DNA of 58,240 nucleotides, taken from contig JAHDBJ010000031.1 in NCBI GenBank assembly GCA_020630435.1, positions 1-58,240 of the forward strand, read 5' to 3'. Positions 16,866-24,367 of this stretch are shown here, in pieces. Numbering within the stretch: position 1 is the stretch's first letter; each line of letters opens with the position of its first letter. The notes under the pieces were generated by a model. The model searched no databases. It had not been told where the DNA came from and worked only from the letters and a program-made list of their open reading frames with translations. Both the position numbers and the translations under genes were made by a program. The DNA comes from Saprospiraceae bacterium (lineage in GTDB: Bacteria > Bacteroidota > Bacteroidia > Chitinophagales > Saprospiraceae).

Positions 16866-17674
16866 TGAACAACATTCCTAAACTCAAACATACTCATAGT
16901 AATAATTTTTTCCTTATCGCTGGTCCTTGTGCAATTGAAGGAGAAACCATCGCTTTTGAAATTGCTCATACGATTCATGGCATCTGTGAAGAGCTTCAAA
17001 TTCCATTCATTTTTAAAGGCTCTTATCGCAAAGCAAATCGCTCCCGACTAGATTCTTTTACAGGTATTGGAGATGAAAAAGCACTTTCCATTTTAAAAAA
17101 GATTGGTACCACACTAAATGTTCCCACTACGACAGATATTCATGCGGAAGCAGAAGCAGCTATTGCTGCTCAATATGTTGATATTCTTCAAATCCCTGCG
17201 TTCCTTTGCCGCCAAACAAAATTACTAGTCGCAGCAGCACAAACAGGGAAGGTTGTCACCGTTAAAAAAGGACAATTTATGAGTGCTGAATCAATGCAAC
17301 ACGCTATCCATAAAATCGTAGCCTCCAATAATCCTAATGTGATGCTAATAGAACGAGGCACGATGCTTGGTTATACTGACTTAGTAGTAGATTTTAGAGG
17401 AATTCCTGTTATGCAAAGTTTCAACAAACCTGTCATTCTAGATTGTACACATTCTCTTCAACAGCCTAACCAAAGTTCAGGAGTAACGGGTGGACGTCCT
17501 GCACTTATAGAGACCATTGCAAAAGCAGGAGTAGCTATTGGTGTAAATGGTTTGTTTATAGAGACACACCCTAATCCAAGCGAAGCTAAATCCGATGGAG
17601 CAAATATGTTACCTCTATCTCAGCTCAAACCTTTATTGGAAAAACTCGTAAAAATTAGAAAAGCAATTATTTGA
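16862..17674 (+). CDS. kdsA: 3-deoxy-8-phosphooctulonate synthase (Kdo8P synthase), metal-dependent class
   Basis: KdsA condenses phosphoenolpyruvate with arabinose 5-phosphate to Kdo 8-phosphate, the first committed step to the Kdo of lipopolysaccharide. The 270-residue TIM barrel has IAGPCAIEG, KGSYRKANRS, the catalytic loop with TDIHAEAEA, and KKGQFMSAESM. Metal ligands can be placed at Cys23, His197, Glu234 and Asp245. The spacing 174/37/11 equals that of the metal-dependent Aquifex enzyme, and Cys replaces the Asn of metal-free forms. The start overlaps mnmD (ATGA; a second ATG follows directly). Its end overlaps the convergent nuclease gene by 8 bases. Confidence 0.95.
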   Translation: MMNNIPKLKHTHSNNFFLIAGPCAIEGETIAFEIAHTIHGICEELQIPFIFKGSYRKANRSRLDSFTGIGDEKALSILKKIGTTLNVPTTTDIHAEAEAAIAAQYVDILQIPAFLCRQTKLLVAAAQTGKVVTVKKGQFMSAESMQHAIHKIVASNNPNVMLIERGTMLGYTDLVVDFRGIPVMQSFNKPVILDCTHSLQQPNQSSGVTGGRPALIETIAKAGVAIGVNGLFIETHPNPSEAKSDGANMLPLSQLKPLLEKLVKIRKAII

Positions 17675-20390
17675 TAAGGTTTATCAAGGTTTTAAAATCA
17701 TCAAATGGAGCGTCTTTGTCCTTCATTTCTAGTACATCTAGCAATTCATCCATATAGATTTCTTCCAATTCGGCTTGTGTAAGCTCGGTTCTTACTTCTA
17801 TCTTCCCTGCTTTGATTTGTTGCATTCGCCAGTTAAAAGTAGCTTCCATTCGTTGCCATATTCTAGCATTGATTTCTCTATGATCAGAATCAGGCATTAC
17901 AGCTTTCACATCATTTTTGAAGGCAAGATTATTCCTAGCAATCATCTCCCCTGTTTCAATTATAAAATAGGAAGTATGCGTCCAGTCCTCATCATCGGTC
18001 AATAATCTAGAATACATGACCAACTGCAAGTCTTCTTCGTTGGATATTTGTTGAATTCTTCGGCTCGCACCACGCCATTTCAAATCAACGACGGCTAATT
18101 CCCTCCCTCGTTCAAGTACCAAATCTGCTTTTCCTTTAATCGGAATTCCCATAAATTTTCCTTTTAGAGCCATCTCGGTTGCCATAATTGTCCATCCGTT
18201 ATCCTGTATATTTTTAATCAGTCGCCAGACAGATATTTTCATTTTGTTAATAAAGGATACCTTTTCTGGTTCACGACCATACATCAATAAAACCGCTCCT
18301 TCTTTTGCCAACATCAAGTGCGCATTGTCATTTATCCATTGTTCTACACTTGATTTTGTCCATTTAGATATATCCTCTTTTTTAAATATTTCTTCAAAAA
18401 AGCGATGAGCAAGGTTTCCAAATAGTGTCGTATCCTTTACGACACTTAAAATAGAGGAGCTGTTTAATCTAATTTTATGCTTGAAGACCCATTTATAAGG
18501 ATAATAGAAAAAGTCATCTAGGCTAGTAAAAGATTCTTTGTCTCTTTCTTTAAACAATTCCGCTTTTTTAATATTGATAAACGTTTGAGGCTTACCTAAT
18601 TCAATAGGTGTTATCTTCGTATGTTTTAATAGATTAAATTTCTTTGCTAGTTCACTTCTTTGCCTTTGGTCATTCAAATCAAAACAGATTACTTCTAGAT
18701 CCGAAAAAATGGCTGCAATATTACCAAATAATGGATGCGTTTCTACCTCCTCCCCATCAATCTTATCGGGAATGACTAACAATAATGAGTGGGTAGCCCT
18801 TAATACCGCTTGTTTACGTTGCCAAAGCCTTAAATTATTACGTTGTTCAGGCAAATTAAGCTTAACATTTTTTGTACTAAGATAAGCTAATTCTGCCTTA
18901 TACCATCTTGAAAAAAATTGTTCGGTTTCATTTTGTGTAAAATTCCACCATAATATATCAGGCACATCCTTGATGATAGCACTAAGATTATAAACAAAAG
19001 GCAAATGTCCGACTTGTGTCTCCACAAATTGGACAGGCGCAGGTTCGTAAATAGTACGTACAATCCGTTCCACCTCTAAGTAATTTAATTCCGTTTCTTT
19101 TTTAGGGATAGCTTCTAATAACTCTATCATTCGTTTAGCCTGTTCTCGAAGAACTAAAAGCGAACGATTCTGTGCGCCTCTTTCTTCGATAGTTTTAAAC
19201 GACCATTTATATATATATTTAAAAATATCAAGAACTTCTTCTTTAGGAGCTGTTTTATCAACATCATATCGTTTACGATTAAACCAAAAATTATATTGCT
19301 CTCGTATTTCATCAATATTAATACTTAAATCTGTTTTAGCTTTATTTTCGATTTCCTCAAAATATTGAGCAATACTGATATTCCAACTATCTCCTTTCAG
19401 CCCTGGTGTTTTAGACATTTCTGCGGCTATTATCTTAGAGAGATCATCTGCTAATGGTTTGATAGGTAAGGATACAAATTCTAAAATTTTAAATGGATCA
19501 ATAGGTTGCCAAAGAAATGTTGTTACTAGCTTCAAAATCTGAAGTGTTGGTCTTCCCAAAGAAGCCGAAAGAATTCCCATACTGGGTAAACCTTCATGGT
19601 ATAAAGCACTATCTAAGGCTCTATTTTTTTCGGGTATTATACATACGGGACGATACTGTTCATTTTCTCGTAACAATTGAGCGAGTTGTGTCGCTGCTTC
19701 AGTTTCTCGTTTTGCTCTTATTATTAATAAAGAATTGTCGTCTCTGCGAGGTTTTATTTTCTTCCTCTTGCCGTCTTTTTTTAGTAGATTTTCTTGAAAA
19801 AATGCTAAGTTATTGCCCTTAGACATTACTGGTTTTTCAATTTGTTGAAGCCTTACATATTTTTCTAACACCTCAAATAATCGCTGCAAATGGATTGGCA
19901 AAAATGCCCTAGGCTCGTTTAAATATATACTATCAATTTTTCTATCTAACTTTTGTATATTCCTTAAAACTAGGGTAAATCGATCTGCATATCCAGGCGA
20001 TAATGTAGTATTAAGAATATGATGTATTTCTGCTAAGGCTTTTAGGCGAGATGTTGTATGATTATCAACAGTAAAATCCCAGCCACTTAATAATAATTCA
20101 TCTCTAAAAGACAAAATTGTCGCTGCTGTAGCCAGCTGATCAACTAAAAAAGAGTCACTAAAAAAGGCTTTGACTTTAGCATTTTCCAAGTAATTTATTA
20201 GAACCTGCCTTGTTTGTTCTATTCTTAAAAATTCATTATTATTAGGATAGCCATCCATCCCTAAATATACTTCTAATTGCTCTAGTATACTTTGTTCATT
20301 TAAATATAAAACATCCTGCTCTGAAAATGCTTCAACTTCTTTTCTACGAATAACCTGCTCTCCAAATTCTAATCCAAAATATATAATCAT
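17667..20390 (-). CDS. Orphan AddB/RecB-like PD-(D/E)XK nuclease
   Basis: A 907-residue protein ending in a RecB-type nuclease domain. GKADLVLERG (Asp756), AVVDLKW (Asp769, Lys771) and the downstream QLVMY (Gln789, Tyr793) are the D...DxK...QxxxY set. The middle (about 220-300, SLLIIRAKRETEAATQLAQL and YRPVCIIPEKN) looks like the degenerate helicase domain of AddB, with no Walker A motif. No cysteines follow residue 753, so the 4Fe-4S clamp of AddB is absent. AddAB enzymes resect DNA ends for recombination and destroy foreign DNA. No AddA/RecB helicase partner is near. I call the nuclease fold firmly and the AddB relation as probable. Confidence 0.75.
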   Translation of the reverse strand: MIIYFGLEFGEQVIRRKEVEAFSEQDVLYLNEQSILEQLEVYLGMDGYPNNNEFLRIEQTRQVLINYLENAKVKAFFSDSFLVDQLATAATILSFRDELLLSGWDFTVDNHTTSRLKALAEIHHILNTTLSPGYADRFTLVLRNIQKLDRKIDSIYLNEPRAFLPIHLQRLFEVLEKYVRLQQIEKPVMSKGNNLAFFQENLLKKDGKRKKIKPRRDDNSLLIIRAKRETEAATQLAQLLRENEQYRPVCIIPEKNRALDSALYHEGLPSMGILSASLGRPTLQILKLVTTFLWQPIDPFKILEFVSLPIKPLADDLSKIIAAEMSKTPGLKGDSWNISIAQYFEEIENKAKTDLSINIDEIREQYNFWFNRKRYDVDKTAPKEEVLDIFKYIYKWSFKTIEERGAQNRSLLVLREQAKRMIELLEAIPKKETELNYLEVERIVRTIYEPAPVQFVETQVGHLPFVYNLSAIIKDVPDILWWNFTQNETEQFFSRWYKAELAYLSTKNVKLNLPEQRNNLRLWQRKQAVLRATHSLLLVIPDKIDGEEVETHPLFGNIAAIFSDLEVICFDLNDQRQRSELAKKFNLLKHTKITPIELGKPQTFINIKKAELFKERDKESFTSLDDFFYYPYKWVFKHKIRLNSSSILSVVKDTTLFGNLAHRFFEEIFKKEDISKWTKSSVEQWINDNAHLMLAKEGAVLLMYGREPEKVSFINKMKISVWRLIKNIQDNGWTIMATEMALKGKFMGIPIKGKADLVLERGRELAVVDLKWRGASRRIQQISNEEDLQLVMYSRLLTDDEDWTHTSYFIIETGEMIARNNLAFKNDVKAVMPDSDHREINARIWQRMEATFNWRMQQIKAGKIEVRTELTQAELEEIYMDELLDVLEMKDKDAPFDDFKTLINLIK

Positions 20391-20656
20391 AGTTTACTTC
20401 TATTTATCCCAATTTCATATACTTCCCTAGTTTTTTAAACAAAAAATCAACAAATTCCTTTTAATTTTTTTATGTCACAATTTTTTACTGCTATATTAAT
20501 TAAAAATATAAAAATCAATATTTTTTCATTAGTTTCGTACAGAAAATTTGGTAGTATAGTTCCCCAAAAGATAGACACTATTTTCAAATTTTCGAAAACC
20601 AAATGAAAGTTCCATCTTTTTACATTGTGTTAAATTAACTCCGAATAGCCAATAAG

Positions 20657-20690
20657 CGGTTTCTAATACTTAAATTAGAAGCCGTTTTTT
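20657..20690 (+). terminator. Orphan factor-independent terminator
   Basis: CGGTTTCTAAT (20657-20667), loop ACTTAA and ATTAGAAGCCG (20674-20684) form an 11-base stem with one G-T pair. Six T follow at 20685-20690. On the minus strand there is no matching T run, so it acts rightward. Confidence 0.75.
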
Positions 20691-20745
20691 AATTTTACAT
20701 CAGGTATTAACATCTCGCAAAATAAATATTCTTATCAAGATATTT

Positions 20746-20753
20746 TATATTTG
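20746..20753 (+). promoter_or_regulatory. Bacteroidota -7 element before pepA
   Basis: TATATTTG fits TAnnTTTG, 19 bases before ATG 20773, and is followed by CCCC as at 10028. No clear -33 TTG is seen. Confidence 0.45.
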
Positions 20754-20772
20754 CCCCAAAATATATGAATCC

Positions 20773-22263
20773 ATGAACATCACTATAAACAATTCTCAAA
20801 AAACACAACACAAACAATATTTAATCCCGATTTTAAAAGACCAATACCTTGAAGCAAAGTTTTATGACATTAGAAATGATTTTGATGTCTCAGAATCTTT
20901 TTTAGAACAAAATTTTAAAGCAGAGAAAGGAGAACTGTTTTCTATTTATAACGGCAAACAACAACTTTTTTTGCTTGGTTTAGGAGAAGCACCACTAGCT
21001 TCTAATAGTGTCGATATTTTTAAAAACTTCTCCTTTAAAAATAAAAAATTCATCCAATCTAATTTGGTGCTTGATCTAAATTATATTGATGAGGATGAAT
21101 TCATCTTAAAACTTGTTGAAGCCGCCATTAATGGTTTGTATCTAGGAACTTATGATATTGGTTTTTACCAAACAAAAACAAAAAACAAACATCAATTAAT
21201 TGAGGGGAATTTAGATATTTTATATCAAAAACTAGGCAAAGATAAACTACAAGAGATAGCCAGGCGAGGTTATGAAACTGCTTTAACACAAATGGAAATC
21301 ATGAACTTGGTCAATTTTCCAAGTAATAAAAAATCGCCCGAAGTCTTAGCCAACTGGGCTATCCAATCTGGAAAGAAAAATGGTTTTGCTGTAAATGTTT
21401 TAGATAAAGAAGACATAGAAAAGCTAGGACTACATGGTCTCCTAGCTGTAAATCGAGGAAGTGAATTTCCCCCTCGATTTATTATTATGGAATACAATGG
21501 TGCTGCTGCTAAAAAATATAAAACTATCGGGTTGGTAGGCAAAGGAGTGACCTTTGATACTGGAGGAATTTCAATAAAACCTTCTACCAATATGCACTAT
21601 ATGAAAAGCGATATGGGAGGTGCTGCTGCTGTATTAGGCACACTAGAACTTGTAGCTAAATTAAAATTACCAATTCGCTTAGTAGGTATTGTTCCGACAA
21701 CACCAAACTGTGTAGATGCTTTATCCATAAAACCAAGCGATGTCATTGGTTCTTATTCGGGTAAAACTATCGAAATTATAGATACTGATGCAGAAGGTAG
21801 GTTGATTTTAGCAGATGGTCTAGCCTATATAACTAAACATTTCAACCCTGATATATTAATAGATTTAGCTACTTTAACAGGAAGTGTTGTTCGAACTTTT
21901 GGTTACCATTGTGCAGGTCTTTTTTCTAAAAATGAAACATTGTTAGAAACTCTTACTGCTGCAGCAAACCAAACAGGGGAACGAGTCTGGACATTACCAT
22001 TATGGGACGATTATAATGAGAACCTTGCTAGTGATGTTGCCGATATTAAAAATTATAGTGGCAAACCATTATCAGCAGGTATTGATGCTGCAAAATTTCT
22101 AGAATTTTTCACAGACAATCATCCCGCTTGGGCACATTTGGATATTGCAGGTGTGGCATTTGGTAATTCAGGCTTATCCAAAGAAAAAAGTGCGACAGCT
22201 TATGGCATACGATTATTAACCACCTTTATAGAATTGGTCTCAAGTGAAGCGGAATTAAACTAA
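20773..22263 (+). CDS. Leucyl aminopeptidase family (M17) metallopeptidase
   Basis: An M17 aminopeptidase that removes N-terminal residues from peptides with two metal ions, normally as a cytoplasmic hexamer. The 496-residue chain has a divergent N-terminal domain (1-165) and the conserved catalytic domain. GLVGKGVTFDTGGISIKPS holds the Lys and Asp ligands, MKSDMGGAAAV another Asp, and IIDTDAEGRLILADGLAY the signature (usual NTDAEGRL, here with Asp for Asn) with Asp, Glu and the catalytic Arg. It opens a rightward run with glgA and an ABC ATPase, with a 16-base gap to glgA. Protein turnover and glycogen synthesis are not obviously linked. Confidence 0.92.
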   Translation: MNITINNSQKTQHKQYLIPILKDQYLEAKFYDIRNDFDVSESFLEQNFKAEKGELFSIYNGKQQLFLLGLGEAPLASNSVDIFKNFSFKNKKFIQSNLVLDLNYIDEDEFILKLVEAAINGLYLGTYDIGFYQTKTKNKHQLIEGNLDILYQKLGKDKLQEIARRGYETALTQMEIMNLVNFPSNKKSPEVLANWAIQSGKKNGFAVNVLDKEDIEKLGLHGLLAVNRGSEFPPRFIIMEYNGAAAKKYKTIGLVGKGVTFDTGGISIKPSTNMHYMKSDMGGAAAVLGTLELVAKLKLPIRLVGIVPTTPNCVDALSIKPSDVIGSYSGKTIEIIDTDAEGRLILADGLAYITKHFNPDILIDLATLTGSVVRTFGYHCAGLFSKNETLLETLTAAANQTGERVWTLPLWDDYNENLASDVADIKNYSGKPLSAGIDAAKFLEFFTDNHPAWAHLDIAGVAFGNSGLSKEKSATAYGIRLLTTFIELVSSEAELN

Positions 22264-22279
22264 CCAAAACCACCATATT

Positions 22280-23722
22280 ATGAAAGTACTACACATCGCT
22301 GCTGAATGTTATCCTGCAGCCAAAACAGGCGGCTTAGGAGACGTTGTTGGTGCCTTACCTAAGTATCTTTGTCAAAGCGGAGTTGAGACGGGTGTTATTC
22401 TTCCTAAGTATCATACTAAATGGATAATGGCACAAAAATTTGTTTCTGTTTATCAAGGATTTTTCAGATTGCATAATCAGATTATTCCCTTTTCCATTGA
22501 GCAAGAAGAAGGTAACAGCTTAGGTTTTCCTTTCTTTGTTGCGAATATACCAGGTAAATTTGACCGTCCAGGTATTTATGCTGATCCTTCTGGCTATTTT
22601 TATGGTGATGAAGTAGAACGATACTTGAGCTTTCAATTGGCAGTGTTGGAATGGATAAAACAAATGCCTAACCGACCCAATGTTTTACATTGCCATGACC
22701 ATCATACAGGTCTAATTCCATTTTTTGTGAAACACGCTGTAGATTATAAAGAACTAGCGCATATTCCAACAATATTTACGATTCATAACGGTGTCTATAC
22801 TGGAGCTTTTAGCTGGAAAAACATGTATTTGTTGCCTCTTTTTGATGGCCATGCCAAAGGCTTATTGGATTGGGCTGATACGATCTGTCCACTTGCTACA
22901 GGTGTTAAATGTTGTTGGAAAGTTACGACTGTCTCTCCTAGTTATTTAGAAGAATTACGCCATAATTCAAGGGGGCTAGAATGGCTATTCCAACATGAAC
23001 GCCCAAAATCTTTAGGTATCTTAAACGGCATAGACAATCAAGTATGGAATCCTAGTACAGATACACATCTTCATACCAACTATAATGAAGATATAGCAGC
23101 CTATAAAACTGCTAATAAGAAAGCACTAGCCGAACGGTTCAATGTTAATCCAAACTTACCGTTTATTACCTTTATTGGTCGGATGGTACAAGAAAAAGGG
23201 GCAGATTTGTTACCAGGTTTAATTAATCGCTTCCTACATTCGGGGCAGCAAGCAGCTTTTATAGTTCTAGGAACAGGAGATCCTTATTTAATGGAAAAAT
23301 TTGAAGGAATGCGTCGCTTCTTCCCTTATTACTTTGATGCTGCTCTGGAATACAATGAAGGATTAGCCCATCAGCTCTATGCGGGTTCTGACTTTTTATT
23401 GATGCCTTCAAGAGTAGAACCTTGTGGGCTAAACCAAATGTATGCCTTCCGATATGGAACAATACCGATCGTTCGAACGGTCGGTGGCTTAAAAGATACG
23501 GTTATTGATATCGGTATGCCCGATGGAAGTGGTCGGGGTATTCGATTTGATCAATTTAGTGAAGAGGATGCTTATATGGCACTTAGCCGAGCTTGTATTT
23601 TATACCATGACAAAAATTCGTTTGAAACCGTCCGAGAAAATATAATGAATTTAGATTTTTCTTGGGAAAGTTCGGCGACACAATATGCGAATGTTTATCG
23701 TGAGTTTGCAGAGGACATATGA
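22280..23722 (+). CDS. glgA: Glycogen synthase (GT5, ADP-glucose type)
   Basis: GlgA adds glucose from ADP-glucose to growing alpha-1,4-glucan, storing carbon as glycogen. The 480-residue chain starts with HIAAECYPAAKTGGLGDVVG. Lys15-Thr-Gly-Gly is the ADP-glucose loop. HCHDHHTGLIP and FTIHNGVYTG lie in the first Rossmann domain. FIGRMVQEKGADLL and RVEPCGLNQMYAFRYGTIPI (the conserved E-x7-E-like nucleotide-sugar motif with its Glu) lie in the second. A Cys-rich insertion near 205-215 (TGVKCCWKVTTV) is slightly unusual. Its stop overlaps the start of the ABC ATPase gene by 4 bases. No glgB or glgC is adjacent. Confidence 0.93.
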   Translation: MKVLHIAAECYPAAKTGGLGDVVGALPKYLCQSGVETGVILPKYHTKWIMAQKFVSVYQGFFRLHNQIIPFSIEQEEGNSLGFPFFVANIPGKFDRPGIYADPSGYFYGDEVERYLSFQLAVLEWIKQMPNRPNVLHCHDHHTGLIPFFVKHAVDYKELAHIPTIFTIHNGVYTGAFSWKNMYLLPLFDGHAKGLLDWADTICPLATGVKCCWKVTTVSPSYLEELRHNSRGLEWLFQHERPKSLGILNGIDNQVWNPSTDTHLHTNYNEDIAAYKTANKKALAERFNVNPNLPFITFIGRMVQEKGADLLPGLINRFLHSGQQAAFIVLGTGDPYLMEKFEGMRRFFPYYFDAALEYNEGLAHQLYAGSDFLLMPSRVEPCGLNQMYAFRYGTIPIVRTVGGLKDTVIDIGMPDGSGRGIRFDQFSEEDAYMALSRACILYHDKNSFETVRENIMNLDFSWESSATQYANVYREFAEDI

Positions 23723-24360
23723 TTAACCTAAAACATATAAAGCCTTCTCCCCTATTTGAAACAGGAGAAAAAATAGATTCTACTATTTGGGATTCAGAAG
23801 TTCATTTTGAAAAAAATAAGAAACATCTGGTTCTCGCTCCTTCTGGTAAGGGTAAATCCACTTTACTCCATATTATTTATGGATTGAGAAGTGATTTTGA
23901 AGGTTTTTTTTCAATTAATTCTGTAGAAAATAAGGATATCAATCTTGACGCTTGGGCTACCATTCGGCAACAAACATTATCCATTATCTTTCAAAATTTG
24001 CGCTTATTTCCAGAACAAACCGCTTTAGACAATATTTTAATAAAAAACCAACTTACTGCTCACAAATCTAAAGCTGAAATTCTGACTCTTTCAGAACAAT
24101 TGGGCATACAATCATTACTCGATAAACAATGTAAATATTTATCTTATGGACAACAACAGCGAGTTGCCATCATTAGAGCTATGTGTCAGCCCTTTGAAAT
24201 GCTACTATTAGATGAGCCGTTCAGTCATTTAGATGATGCGAACATAAAGATTGCAACTGATATAATCACAAAAGAATGCCAAGCTCAATCCGCTGGTTTG
24301 ATTCTGGTAAGTCTAGGAGAACGTTATTATTTTGAATATGATAAAGAATTGATTTTGTAA
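23719..24360 (+). CDS. ABC transporter ATP-binding protein without an adjacent permease
   Basis: A 213-residue ABC ATPase of the LolD/MacB-like size class. The Walker A loop reads APSGKGKST (40-48), with Ala where the consensus has the first Gly. The Q loop (SIIFQNLRLFPEQTALDNI), the signature LSYGQQQRVAI, Walker B LLLDEP with catalytic Glu and the D loop SHLDD all follow. The H-loop His is not obvious: the C terminus reads LILVSLGERYYFEY where LVTHD would be expected, so hydrolysis may be slow. Translation is coupled to glgA (ATGA), and it ends 7 bases from the convergent acylase gene. The permease partner must be elsewhere. Confidence 0.88.
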   Translation: MINLKHIKPSPLFETGEKIDSTIWDSEVHFEKNKKHLVLAPSGKGKSTLLHIIYGLRSDFEGFFSINSVENKDINLDAWATIRQQTLSIIFQNLRLFPEQTALDNILIKNQLTAHKSKAEILTLSEQLGIQSLLDKQCKYLSYGQQQRVAIIRAMCQPFEMLLLDEPFSHLDDANIKIATDIITKECQAQSAGLILVSLGERYYFEYDKELIL

Positions 24361-24367
24361 TTATTGT

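Larger units (their letters stand above)
20391..20772. other. 382-base intergenic region with an orphan plus-strand terminator
   Basis: Divergent region between the nuclease gene and pepA. The left part (20391-20530) is very AT-rich and should hold the leftward promoter. The right part holds a strong plus-strand terminator (20657-20690) and then the pepA -7 element (20746-20753). No rightward gene lies upstream of that terminator, so it may end a small RNA starting near 20540-20560, or attenuate a longer pepA transcript. No open frame is visible. Confidence 0.5.
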
